Below are positions 34,856-43,409 of a stretch of 64,000 bases of DNA, piece by piece. The stretch comes from Duganella sp. OV510 (GTDB lineage: Bacteria; Pseudomonadota; Gammaproteobacteria; Burkholderiales; Burkholderiaceae_D), in the NCBI RefSeq assembly GCF_900100205.1, contig NZ_FNEQ01000011.1:186001-250000 (forward strand). The letters are read 5' to 3'. Below the pieces are notes generated by a model. The model did no database searches. It was not told the DNA's origin and was given only the letters and a program-made list of their open reading frames with translations. The translations under genes and the position numbers were made by a program. The first letter of the stretch is position 1. Each line of letters begins with the position of its first letter.

Positions 34856-35579
34856 GACGGCGGCCTATGCAAGCCGGTGGCGCGATGTCGCGCCGTCGGC
34901 GAAGGCGCTGTTCGCAGTCGCCGGCATCGTCGCGTCCTGGCTGGCCCAAAGTCCTGCCGCGCTGGCCACGCTGGCCGCCGTCCTGATGCTGACCGCTTTG
35001 CTGGCCGCCCGCGTCCCGCTGCGCAGCTACATCACCATCGCCCTGCCGCCACTCGGCTTCCTGCTGCTCTCCTGCCTGACCATGCTGTTCGGCCCGAACG
35101 AAACCGGCCAATGGCACTGGACCACCGCCATGCTGCCAACCATCCAGCATACCGCCCTGCGCTCGCTGGCCATGCTGGCTGCTTTGCTAGGCCTGATCCT
35201 CACCACGCCGCTGCCACACCTGCTCGCGCTGCTGCGTCGCCTGCACACGCCGGAACTGCTGCTCGACCTGATGGTGCTGTGCTACCGCATGCTGTTCGTG
35301 CTGCGCCAGGCCTGGGATGAAAGTATCACCGCCCAAACCGCGCGCCTCGGCTATCGCGGCTGGCGGCAAGCCTGGCGCTCGACCGGGCTGCTGGCCGGCC
35401 AGATGGCAGTCCAGGTCTGGCAGCGCGCCGCTGCCCTGCAAATCGCCGCCGACGCCCGCGCCTACCAGGGCATGCTGCGCTTCCTGCCTACCGACTATCC
35501 GCAAGCGCAACGCCAGCAAGCCATCGCTGCACTGGCTGGCTGCCTGATGTTCGCCATCGCCCTAGGAGACCGTCTGTGA
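34845..35579 (+). CDS. cbiQ: Cobalt ECF transporter T component CbiQ
   Basis: A 244-residue transmembrane coupling subunit. The GTG at 34845 (VLIETAAYASRWRDV) is chosen because it overlaps the end of cbiN and gives the family N-terminus; an in-frame start at 34770 would encode 25 Arg/Pro-rich residues. Membrane segments include AALATLAAVLMLTALLAA and ITIALPPLGFLLLSCLTML. The cytoplasmic coupling helix has the Ala-Arg-Gly-type motif AQTARLGYRGWRQA. Coupled to cbiO by a GTGA overlap. Confidence 0.9.
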   Translation: MLIETAAYASRWRDVAPSAKALFAVAGIVASWLAQSPAALATLAAVLMLTALLAARVPLRSYITIALPPLGFLLLSCLTMLFGPNETGQWHWTTAMLPTIQHTALRSLAMLAALLGLILTTPLPHLLALLRRLHTPELLLDLMVLCYRMLFVLRQAWDESITAQTARLGYRGWRQAWRSTGLLAGQMAVQVWQRAAALQIAADARAYQGMLRFLPTDYPQAQRQQAIAALAGCLMFAIALGDRL

Positions 35580-36430
35580 GCGCGCTCCTCGAACTACGCA
35601 ACGTCAGCTACACCTACCCGGACGGCAGCATCGGCCTGCAAGACTGCCACCTCACGCTGCAACGCGGCCGCCGCTACGCCCTGCTGGGCGCCAACGGCGC
35701 CGGCAAAACCACGGTCCTGCAACACCTCAACGGCCTGCTGCGTCCAGGCACCGGCACGCTGCACTACGACGGCCAGCCGTTCGACTACGGCCGCAAAGGT
35801 CTCACCGCGCTGCGCAGCCGCGTGGGCCTGGTGTTTCAGAACCCCGACCGGCAACTGTTCTCCGCGCTGGTAGAAGAAGACGTCTCCTTCGGCCCCCTGA
35901 ACCTCGGCCTTGGCGAAGACGAAGTACGCCACCGCGTCGCCACCGCATTGGATGCGGTAGGCCTGCGCGCGCACGCCCGCCGCGCGGTGCACCAGCTCAG
36001 CTTCGGCCAGAAGAAACGCGTCTGCATCGCCGGCGTTCTCGCCATGGAACCGGAAGTGCTGCTGCTCGACGAACCCATGGCTGGTCTGGACGCCCCGATG
36101 CAGACGGAACTGACCGTATTGCTGGACCGCCTCGCCGCGAACGGCACCACCGTGCTGCTGTCGACGCACGACATCGACTTCGCCCTGCGCTGGGCCGACG
36201 ACATCCACATCATGTCAGCCGGCCGCTGCATCGCCTCCGGTCCCGCGCAACAACTGGCCGCCCAAGCCGACACGCTGCACGCAGCAGGACAACGCCCGCC
36301 AGCCGCCATCGCACTGCACGCAGAACTGGTCAGTCTCGGCGTGCTGCAAGGCGGCCCGGCGCCGCGCAGCATCGATGCCCTGCTTGACCAACTGCGCGCA
36401 CTCAAACATTCAGGAGTAACTATCGCATGA
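35576..36430 (+). CDS. cbiO: Cobalt ECF transporter ATPase CbiO
   Basis: A 284-residue ATPase powering cobalt import. Walker A is LLGANGAGKTTVLQHLNG, Q-loop VGLVFQNPDRQLFSALVEED (ECF-type), signature HQLSFGQKKRVCIAGVLAM, Walker B EVLLLDEPMAGLD, and switch His in STHDIDFAL. The GTG start lies 7 bases after AGGAG and overlaps the cbiQ stop. The C-terminal 70 residues are an ECF-specific extension. Confidence 0.94.
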   Translation: MSALLELRNVSYTYPDGSIGLQDCHLTLQRGRRYALLGANGAGKTTVLQHLNGLLRPGTGTLHYDGQPFDYGRKGLTALRSRVGLVFQNPDRQLFSALVEEDVSFGPLNLGLGEDEVRHRVATALDAVGLRAHARRAVHQLSFGQKKRVCIAGVLAMEPEVLLLDEPMAGLDAPMQTELTVLLDRLAANGTTVLLSTHDIDFALRWADDIHIMSAGRCIASGPAQQLAAQADTLHAAGQRPPAAIALHAELVSLGVLQGGPAPRSIDALLDQLRALKHSGVTIA

Positions 36431-37212
36431 CCACCTTTGGAAAAATCTGGTTTGTCGGCGCCGGACCCGGCGACCCGGAACTCATCACCGTCAAAGGCCA
36501 GAAGCTGCTGTCGCAGGCTGGCGCCGTGCTGTTCGCCGGCTCGCTGGTTGACCATGCCGTCACGCTGTACGCGCCGCTCGGCTGCGCCATCCGCGACTCC
36601 AAGGACATGACGCTGGAAGACATGACCGCATGGCTGATCGACCAGGCCAGCCGCCACGAGACCGTAGTGCGTCTGCAAACCGGCGACCCGGCGCTGTATG
36701 GCGCACTGATCGAACTCGCCCGCCCGCTGACCGATGCCGGCATCGAATGGTCCGTGGTGCCGGGCGTTTCGTCCGCCATGGCCTCGATGGCCGCGGCCGG
36801 CGAATCCATGACGCTGCCGGAAGTGACGCAAACCGTGATCCTTACGCGTGTCGAAGGCCGCACGCCGATGCCGGAAGGCGAAGACCTCGCCAGCCTGGCG
36901 GCGCACCGCACCACCATCTGCATCTTCCTGTCGATCACCCTGATGCACAAGGTGGAAACCGCCTTGCGTACCGCCGGCTGGCCGGAAGATGCGCCAATGA
37001 TGGTGGTGCACAAGGCCAGCTGGCCGGGCGAGCAGAAAATCGTTCGCGGCACGCTGGCGGACATCAAACAGAAATGCCGGGAGGCCGGTATTGCGAGCCA
37101 GGCGATGATCGTCGCCAGCCCCACACTGGGCGCGCTGCACTGGGAAACCCTGGCGCGCTCCAAATTGTATGACCCAACATTTACCCATCGTTTCAGAAAG
37201 GCGACCGCATGA
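36427..37212 (+). CDS. cobM: Precorrin-4 / cobalt-precorrin-4 C11-methyltransferase
   Basis: A 261-residue SAM-dependent corrin methyltransferase (CobM/CbiF) methylating C-11. Motifs: IWFVGAGPGDPELITVKG, DMTLEDMTAWLIDQA, VRLQTGDPALYGALIE, and VPGVSSAMASMAAAG. With CbiX and CbiD in the same operon, the cobalt-containing substrate (CbiF role) is more likely. It overlaps cbiO and cbiX by 4 bases each. Confidence 0.93.
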   Translation: MTTFGKIWFVGAGPGDPELITVKGQKLLSQAGAVLFAGSLVDHAVTLYAPLGCAIRDSKDMTLEDMTAWLIDQASRHETVVRLQTGDPALYGALIELARPLTDAGIEWSVVPGVSSAMASMAAAGESMTLPEVTQTVILTRVEGRTPMPEGEDLASLAAHRTTICIFLSITLMHKVETALRTAGWPEDAPMMVVHKASWPGEQKIVRGTLADIKQKCREAGIASQAMIVASPTLGALHWETLARSKLYDPTFTHRFRKATA

Positions 37213-38297
37213 ACCCAGCTAACTTCGACACCATCCTGATCGTCGGCCACGGTTCCCGCGAGGATTCCGGCAACCAGGAGATCCGCGAATTCACCGAGCA
37301 GTGGCGTGCGCGCCGTCCCGACTGGCGCATTGAGTTGTGCTTTATCGAGTTCGCACCGCCGGAGATGAACGCCGCCTTGCTGAAAGCCGCGCAGACGTCC
37401 AGCCGCGTGCTGGTGGTGCCGCTGATCCTGAACGCGGCCGGCCATGTGAAGATGGAGATTCCTGAAGCGATCGAACAGGCGCGCGCCGCGTGTCCGCAAA
37501 CCGAGATTCTGCTGGCACCGCACCTGACGGCGTGCGATCCGATTCTGGCGATCCTGAAGCGCCGTCTGCGCAAGTTGATGAACGCACTGGACATGCCTGA
37601 TCCAACCACCACCGGCGTGGTGATGCTGGGCCGTGGCTCGTCCGATCGCGGCGCCAATGGCGAGATGGCCAAGATGGCGCGCTGGCTGATGGAGGAAGGC
37701 GATCATGAGCTGGTTGATCTGGCGTTCACCGGCATCACCTGGCCGCGACTGGAAAAGGTTGTGCAGCGCCAGGTGCTGCTGGGCATGCGTCAGATTGTCG
37801 TGCTGCCGTACTACCTGTACACCGGCACGCTGATGCAGCGCATTCATCGTCAGGTGGAGCACCTGCGCTTGCAGTACCCGCAGATCCGCTTTGCCTGCGG
37901 CGAGCATTTCGGCTTCGAGAAAGAAATCTTCGAGTTGATGGACCAGCGCGTCGAAGACCTGCGCGCCGGCGTGCCGGATAGCCGCCTGCCATGCGATGGT
38001 TGCAGCTACCGCGAAATCGCCCATGACCTGGGTCACGGTCACTCGCACGCCCACACCCATGATCACGGCCACGCCCACGCCGAGGCCGAAGCCGCGCAAG
38101 GCCATAACCACGCGCACGATCATGACCACGCGCATGGCCACGATCACGCGCATGGCCACGACCACGCACAAGGCCACGACCACGCTCATGACCACGACCA
38201 CGCTCATGACCACGACCACGCGCACGCGCACGGCCACGACAACACGCATGGCCACGACCACGCGCATCACGATCACGCGAAAGGCCAACCAGCATGA
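37209..38297 (+). CDS. cbiX: Sirohydrochlorin cobaltochelatase CbiX with long His-rich tail
   Basis: A 362-residue chelatase of the long CbiX type that inserts cobalt into sirohydrochlorin. It has two homologous halves: half 1 begins TILIVGHGSREDSGNQ (catalytic His) with LNAAGHVKMEIPEAI, and half 2 begins GVVMLGRGSSDRGANGEM with LPYYLYTGTLMQRI. From about residue 274 to the end the protein is almost pure His/Asp/Ala/Gly, about 36 His in some 86 residues, probably a cobalt store. Long-form CbiX proteins can carry His-rich regions and iron-sulfur sites; the CDGCSYREIAHD just before the tail is a possible cysteine site. Overlaps both neighbours. Confidence 0.92.
   Translation: MNPANFDTILIVGHGSREDSGNQEIREFTEQWRARRPDWRIELCFIEFAPPEMNAALLKAAQTSSRVLVVPLILNAAGHVKMEIPEAIEQARAACPQTEILLAPHLTACDPILAILKRRLRKLMNALDMPDPTTTGVVMLGRGSSDRGANGEMAKMARWLMEEGDHELVDLAFTGITWPRLEKVVQRQVLLGMRQIVVLPYYLYTGTLMQRIHRQVEHLRLQYPQIRFACGEHFGFEKEIFELMDQRVEDLRAGVPDSRLPCDGCSYREIAHDLGHGHSHAHTHDHGHAHAEAEAAQGHNHAHDHDHAHGHDHAHGHDHAQGHDHAHDHDHAHDHDHAHAHGHDNTHGHDHAHHDHAKGQPA
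38034..38288 (+). repeat. Tandem repeat encoding the CbiX His-rich tail
   Basis: A run of 18-base-like units (CATGGCCACGATCACGCG and variants) encoding HGHDHA. It is an in-frame coding repeat, prone to length change, not a CRISPR array. Confidence 0.85.
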
Positions 38298-38971
38298 GCA
38301 CCGTGAACACCGTCACCGAGCAGCTCACCCGCGCCGGCCAGGTCATTGAACACGACAGCTTTGCCATCATCGATGCCGAAGTCGGCGCGCACGCCTATAG
38401 CGAAGCCCAATGGCCGATCGTGCGCCGCATGATCCACGCCAACGCTGACTTCGACTTCAACGGCCTGACCGACTTCCATGCAGACGCAGTAGACGCCGGC
38501 ATCCAGGCCATGCTGAAAGGCGGCACGCCAGTTGTCGCCGACGTCGAAATGATCTGCTCCGGCCTGTCGCAGCCACGCCTCGGCCACTTCGGCATGAAGA
38601 CCCACCAGTTCATCAGCGACGCCGACGTCATCGAAACCGCCAAAGCCGAAGACACCACGCGCGCCGTGCAAGCCATGCGCAAAGCCCACCGCAAAGGCTT
38701 GCTGAATGGCGCCATCGTCGGCATCGGCAACGCCCCGACCGCCCTGATCGAACTGGTTCGCCTGATCCGTGAAGAAGGCGCCAAGCCAGCGCTGGTGGTC
38801 GGCATGCCGGTAGGTTTCGTCTCCGCCGCCGAATCCAAAGACCTGATGGCCGAACTCACCGAAGTGCCGTGGATCGTCATCCGTGGCCGCAAAGGCGGTT
38901 CCACGCTGGTTGTCGCCGCGCTGCACGCGCTGCTGGCGTTGGCCGAAGCCCGTCAAAAGGCGCAGCCATGA
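38294..38971 (+). CDS. cbiC: Precorrin-8X / cobalt-precorrin-8 methylmutase
   Basis: A 225-residue enzyme (CbiC/CobH) moving the methyl group from C-11 to C-12 to give (cobalt-)cobyrinate. Motifs: RRMIHANADFDFNGL (catalytic His), VVADVEMICSGLSQPRL, and GAIVGIGNAPTALIELVRL followed by VGMPVGFVSAAESKDLM. Overlaps cbiX and cbiD by 4 bases. Confidence 0.95.
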   Translation: MSTVNTVTEQLTRAGQVIEHDSFAIIDAEVGAHAYSEAQWPIVRRMIHANADFDFNGLTDFHADAVDAGIQAMLKGGTPVVADVEMICSGLSQPRLGHFGMKTHQFISDADVIETAKAEDTTRAVQAMRKAHRKGLLNGAIVGIGNAPTALIELVRLIREEGAKPALVVGMPVGFVSAAESKDLMAELTEVPWIVIRGRKGGSTLVVAALHALLALAEARQKAQP

Positions 38972-40158
38972 AAGAAAAAACGGCTGCCGAAAAAGGCACC
39001 CGTACCGGCTTCACCACCGGCGCCTGTGCCGCCGCCGCCGCCCGCGCGGCGGTGCTGGGACTCGCCTATGGACGCGTGCCGGAAGAAATCGAAAGCCTGC
39101 TACCCAACGGTAGCCGGGTGACGTTCGCCATCCACGACGGCCAATGCGAAAACGACCGCGCACACGCCATGGTCATCAAATTCGCCGGTGACGATCCGGA
39201 CTGCACCGACGGCGCCCACATGACGGTCGACCTGCGCCTGCTGCCCGGCCAGGCCGGTGAAGTCGCCTACGTGGCAGGCGATGGCGTTGGCACCGTTACC
39301 ATGAAAGGCCTTGGCCTCGAAGTGGGCGGCCCGGCCATCAACCCTGTCCCGCGAAAAAACATCGCCGACAACCTGCGCGAAGCCGCGCCGGCGCTGCTGG
39401 ACGAACACGGCATCGAAGTCACCATCAGCGTGCCGGACGGCCAAGTGATGGCAAAGAAAACCACCAACGCACGCCTTGGCATCCTCGGTGGCATCAGCAT
39501 TCTCGGCACCACCGGCATCGTCAAGCCTTACTCCACAGCCGCGTGGCGTGCCAGCGTGGTGCAGGGCATCCAGGTTGCCTCCACCTCGGGCCACAACCTG
39601 GTGGCGCTGACTACCGGCGGCCGCACCGAAACCTTCGCCATGACCACGCTGCGCGCCGAACGCCCGGAACTGCCGGCCGCCTGCTTCGTGCAGATGGGCG
39701 ACTTCCTGCGCTACGCATTGGATGAAGTGGTGGCACAGGGCATCGAGCTGGTGGTGATGGCAGTCATGGTCGGCAAGCTGACCAAGATCGCCCAAGGCGA
39801 AACCATCACCCATGCCAACCGCAGCGAAGTCGATACCGACCTGGTGGCGGAAATTGGCCGCCGCATCGGCGCCAGCGAAGAAGACTGCGCCGCCATGGCC
39901 GCCGCCGAGACCGCGCGCTTCGGTGCGGAACTGATGGTGGAACGTGGTCTGGGCGACGCCTTCCACCACGCGCTGGCCCAAGCCGCCATTGACACGCTGA
40001 CAGCGCCGGACCGCTACGGCCGAAAGTTCCAACTGCGGGTGCTGGTGTGCGACTTCAGCGGCGTGCAGGTTGCCGACGTCTGGTCCGCACCCGCCGAACC
40101 GCAAGAACGTCCCGCCAGCGCTGGCCGCATCGGCATCGATCATTTACCGGAAGCCTAA
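38968..40158 (+). CDS. cbiD: Cobalt-precorrin-5B (C1)-methyltransferase
   Basis: A 396-residue CbiD, specific to the oxygen-independent pathway, methylating C-1. The ATG at 38968 (MKEKTAAEKGTRTGFTTGAC) overlaps cbiC by 4 bases. Characteristic segments are RTGFTTGACAAAAARAA, VGTVTMKGLGLEVGGPAINP, GILGGISILGTTGIVKPYS and TTGGRTETFAM. Its presence, with CbiX and CbiG and without CobG, identifies the pathway as anaerobic-type. Confidence 0.95.
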   Translation: MKEKTAAEKGTRTGFTTGACAAAAARAAVLGLAYGRVPEEIESLLPNGSRVTFAIHDGQCENDRAHAMVIKFAGDDPDCTDGAHMTVDLRLLPGQAGEVAYVAGDGVGTVTMKGLGLEVGGPAINPVPRKNIADNLREAAPALLDEHGIEVTISVPDGQVMAKKTTNARLGILGGISILGTTGIVKPYSTAAWRASVVQGIQVASTSGHNLVALTTGGRTETFAMTTLRAERPELPAACFVQMGDFLRYALDEVVAQGIELVVMAVMVGKLTKIAQGETITHANRSEVDTDLVAEIGRRIGASEEDCAAMAAAETARFGAELMVERGLGDAFHHALAQAAIDTLTAPDRYGRKFQLRVLVCDFSGVQVADVWSAPAEPQERPASAGRIGIDHLPEA

Positions 40159-40161
40159 AGA

Positions 40162-41466
40162 ATGGAAATCAAAGATCCCAATCCCTGCCGCGTGATCGGC
40201 GTGCTTGATGATGGCATTGCCAGCTTGAGCGGCACCGCGCTGGCGCTGCTGCGCAATGCGGATGTCATTATCGGCGGCGCACGCACGCTGGCGCTGCTGG
40301 AGCGCGAGTTCAAGGAAGGCGCCGTGCGCCATGACCTCACCGGCAAACTCAAAGAAGTGCCGGAATGGGTACGCGCAGCGCGTGCCGACAACCTGTGCTG
40401 CGTGGTGCTGGCCACCGGCGACCCGCTGTGCCATGGGATTGCCCCGTATCTGGCGCAGCACCTGTGCGTGGAAGCGCTGGACATCCTGCCCAACCTGTCG
40501 ACGTTGCAGCTGGCGTGTGCACGCATCGGCCTCGCATGGCAGGACGCGCGCATCGTCTCCGTGCACGCCAAGGACGCCGGCGAATGGCAGCGTGGCGCCA
40601 CGCCGACGCATGGCCTGTACGCGTTGGCGCAAGCTACGCGCCAGCACGCACGCCTGCTAATCCTCACCAGCCCGGACAACTCGCCCGACCGCATCGCGCG
40701 CCTGCTGCTGGCTGAAGGGCAGGGCGACGACTTCCTGATGGCGGTAGCGGAAAACCTGCTGCAACCGGAGGAACGTGTACTGGCCGAACTCACACCGCAA
40801 GAAGCAGCCGGGATGACATTCGCCGCACTCAACGTCGTGCTGCTGTGGCGCGTTACGCCAGCCAAGCGCCCGGTGCGTTTCGGCCTGGCCGACGCCGAAT
40901 TCGTGCAACGCCAGCCGGAGAAAGGCCTGATCACCAAACAGGAAGTGCGCGCCGTCAGCCTGGCGCGCATGCAGCTTCGCGCGGACAGCGTGGTGTGGGA
41001 TATCGGCGCCGGTTCCGGCTCGGTCGGACTGGAGGCTGCGCGCCTTTGTCCGCAAGGCCACGTCTACGCCACCGAAAAGAACGATGCCGATTACGCCATC
41101 GCCGGCCAGAATCACGCCGCTTTCGGCGTCAGCAACTACAGCCTGTTCCTCGGCAAAGCGCCGGAAGGGCTGGACGCGTGGCCCGATCCCGATGCGGTGT
41201 TCATCGGCGGCTCCGGTGGCGAACTGGCAGGCCTGATCGACGGCATCATCAAGCGCCTGCGCGCGAACGGCACGCTGGTGATGAACTTCGTCACGCTGGA
41301 AAACCTGGCCACCGCCACGGCCACACTGCAAGCGATGGAAGGCGTCAGCTGGGACGTGCTGCAACTGCAAGCCGCGCGCAGCAAGCCGATACTGCATATG
41401 CACCGCATGGCCGCCGAGAATCCGGTATGGATCGTCTGCGCGCGCAGGGAGGCCAGCGATGACTAA
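40162..41466 (+). CDS. cbiET: Fused precorrin-6Y methyltransferase/decarboxylase (CbiE-CbiT, CobL type)
   Basis: A 434-residue fusion. The N-terminal half (to about residue 205) is CbiE: RVIGVLDDGIASLSGTALAL and VVLATGDPLCHGIAPYL. The C-terminal half (from about residue 250) is CbiT: MQLRADSVVWDIGAGSGSVG (SAM-binding motif I) and ATEKNDADYAIAGQNHAAFG. Together they methylate C-5 and C-15 and remove the C-12 acetate carboxyl. The start is 3 bases after cbiD and the end overlaps cobI by 8 bases. Confidence 0.93.
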   Translation: MEIKDPNPCRVIGVLDDGIASLSGTALALLRNADVIIGGARTLALLEREFKEGAVRHDLTGKLKEVPEWVRAARADNLCCVVLATGDPLCHGIAPYLAQHLCVEALDILPNLSTLQLACARIGLAWQDARIVSVHAKDAGEWQRGATPTHGLYALAQATRQHARLLILTSPDNSPDRIARLLLAEGQGDDFLMAVAENLLQPEERVLAELTPQEAAGMTFAALNVVLLWRVTPAKRPVRFGLADAEFVQRQPEKGLITKQEVRAVSLARMQLRADSVVWDIGAGSGSVGLEAARLCPQGHVYATEKNDADYAIAGQNHAAFGVSNYSLFLGKAPEGLDAWPDPDAVFIGGSGGELAGLIDGIIKRLRANGTLVMNFVTLENLATATATLQAMEGVSWDVLQLQAARSKPILHMHRMAAENPVWIVCARREASDD

Positions 41467-42256
41467 GCCCGGCACCTTGTGGGGCATCTCGCTTGGCCCC
41501 GGCGATCCTGGCCTCATCACGCGCGCCGCGTGGCAAGCGCTGCAACGTCGCGACACCATCTGGGTCTATCCAGCGCGTAGCGGAAAGACGCCAAGCTACG
41601 CCTTCGATATCGTGCAGCGTGCCGGCGTTACGCCGCCGGAGCACCACACGCAACTGCTGTTCCCGATGACGCATGACGGCGAGAAGCTGGGCCGCGCATG
41701 GCTGAAAGCCGCCGAAACCGTGCTGCCATGGCTGAACGAAGGCCGCGACGTGCTGTTCCTGGTCGAAGGCGACGCCAGCACCTACGCCACCTTTGGCCAC
41801 CTCGCGCGCACCGTCAGTGCCATCGACGCGCAAGTACCGGTGCAGATCATCGCTGGCGTCAACTCGTTCACCGCCGCGTGCGCGCAAGTGCCAGTGCCGT
41901 TCTCCGAACAGGACGACACGGTCGCCATCGTACCCGCCGCCTACGGTGTCAGCGCAGTCGACCGCCTGCTGCCGGATTTCGACACGCTGGTGCTGATGAA
42001 GGTGAAGCCCATCCTCGATGACCTCATCAACTGGATGGAGCGCCGCGAACTGCTGGCCGGCGCCCACTTCATCGAACGCGTCGGCGCACCGGACGAACGC
42101 CGCTACAGCGGCAACGATATTCTCGAACTGCGCGGCACCAAGGTCAGTTACCTGTCGCTGCTGATTATCAAACACGCGCACCGCATCCGCGGTGAACGCA
42201 TCAAGGGCTGCCTGCGCAAGGACGGCCCGCAACCTTTACCTCTGGAGACCGCATGA
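41459..42256 (+). CDS. cobI: Precorrin-2 / cobalt-precorrin-2 C20-methyltransferase
   Basis: A 265-residue corrin methyltransferase (CobI/CbiL). Motifs: GTLWGISLGPGDPGLIT, RDTIWVYPARSGKTPSYAFD, DVLFLVEGDASTYATFGHLA and IIAGVNSFTAACAQVPVPF. It adds the C-20 methyl that is later lost in ring contraction. It overlaps cbiET and cbiG. Confidence 0.93.
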   Translation: MTKPGTLWGISLGPGDPGLITRAAWQALQRRDTIWVYPARSGKTPSYAFDIVQRAGVTPPEHHTQLLFPMTHDGEKLGRAWLKAAETVLPWLNEGRDVLFLVEGDASTYATFGHLARTVSAIDAQVPVQIIAGVNSFTAACAQVPVPFSEQDDTVAIVPAAYGVSAVDRLLPDFDTLVLMKVKPILDDLINWMERRELLAGAHFIERVGAPDERRYSGNDILELRGTKVSYLSLLIIKHAHRIRGERIKGCLRKDGPQPLPLETA

Positions 42257-43005
42257 GCATCACCACCAATCAGCCGGCACCGCGCGTATGCCTGGTCGCC
42301 ATCACCAAACACGGCGCCGCACAGGCCGCGCGCCTGGCCGCCGACCTGCCGGAAGCGAACATCTGCACCTCGGCCAAATTCGCCGCGACCTTTGCTGAAG
42401 TCAGCAACACCGTGCGTGCCTACGATGGCGCGCTGCGCGACGAAATCGCACCGCTGTTCGAAGGCTATGATCAGATCATCTTCTTCGTCTCGCTGGGCGC
42501 CGTGGTGCGCCTGATCGCGCCGCACCTGCGCAGCAAGGACGAAGACCCAGGCATCATCGTGGTTGATGACGCGGGCCAGTACGTCATTCCTGTGTTGTCC
42601 GGCCACGTCGGCGGCGCAAATGAATGGAGCGAACGGGTGGCCGATCTGCTGGGTGCCGCGCCGGTGCTGACCACCGCATCCGACGTCGGCCGCACGATTC
42701 CCGTCGATATTCTGGGACGCCACCTCGGTTGGAAGGTGGAGGCGCCGAAGATCAACATCACGCGCGTCTCCGCGCACGTGGTCAACGGCGAACCGATCGC
42801 CTTCGTGCAGGAAGCTGGCAGCCCTGATTGGTGGACGCGTCCAACACCGCTGCCCGAAAACATCCACCGGTTCACACACTTCGATGAAGTGCCGCTGGAC
42901 CGCTACGCCGCGCTGTTGTGGGTGACGCACGCCGATGTGCCTGAAGAGCGCTGGACTGCATTGAAAGAACGCCTGGTGGTCTACCGCCCACCAGTGGAAG
43001 CATGA
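42253..43005 (+). CDS. cbiG: Cobalt-precorrin-5A hydrolase CbiG, N-terminal/central part
   Basis: A 250-residue protein matching the N-terminal and middle domains of CbiG: YDQIIFFVSLGAVVRLIAPHL, DPGIIVVDDAGQYVIPVLSGHVGGANEW and TTASDVGRTIPVDILGRHLGW (in pieces). CbiG opens the delta-lactone of cobalt-precorrin-5A and releases acetaldehyde. The usual C-terminal domain is the next, separate gene; the ATGA overlap keeps them co-translated. Confidence 0.9.
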   Translation: MSITTNQPAPRVCLVAITKHGAAQAARLAADLPEANICTSAKFAATFAEVSNTVRAYDGALRDEIAPLFEGYDQIIFFVSLGAVVRLIAPHLRSKDEDPGIIVVDDAGQYVIPVLSGHVGGANEWSERVADLLGAAPVLTTASDVGRTIPVDILGRHLGWKVEAPKINITRVSAHVVNGEPIAFVQEAGSPDWWTRPTPLPENIHRFTHFDEVPLDRYAALLWVTHADVPEERWTALKERLVVYRPPVEA

Positions 43006-43409
43006 GCGATCAATACACCGTCGGCCTGGGCTGCGATCGCGGCGTGCTGCTGGAGACGGTGCGCGAAGCGCTGCAAGCCGCACTGGCATCAGCCGGCGTG
43101 CGTGCCGACCAAGTGGTGGCCGCCGCCAGCATCACGCTGAAGAAGGACGAAGTAGCACTGCTCGCGCTGGCCGAGGAAAACGGCTGGCCGCTGCACTTCT
43201 ACGAAGCGCACCAACTGGCGGCGGTGGAAGTGCCGCATCCATCCGAAACCGTGCGCAAGTACACCGGCACGCCATCGGTCAGCGAAGCAGCAGCATTGCT
43301 GGCCGCAGGGCCAAATACGCCGATGACCGCGCTGGTCGTCGAAAAACATAAACTCAAAGGAGCCCACGGCCGCAATGCCACCGTCTCCATCGCAAGGAAA
43401 ACACCATGA
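43002..43409 (+). CDS. CbiG C-terminal domain / CobE-like protein
   Basis: A 135-residue stand-alone version of the CbiG C-terminal domain: YTVGLGCDRGVLLETVREAL, ASITLKKDEVALLALAEENG, VPHPSETVRKYTGTPSVSEAAAL. Stand-alone forms are called CobE in aerobic clusters. Here it follows the truncated cbiG by ATGA overlap, so the two probably form one functional CbiG. Confidence 0.9.
   Translation: MSDQYTVGLGCDRGVLLETVREALQAALASAGVRADQVVAAASITLKKDEVALLALAEENGWPLHFYEAHQLAAVEVPHPSETVRKYTGTPSVSEAAALLAAGPNTPMTALVVEKHKLKGAHGRNATVSIARKTP

Noticed and set aside
38034..38288. Possible CRISPR-like tandem repeat
   Set aside because: The repeat is in-frame, without spacers, and encodes the His tail of CbiX.
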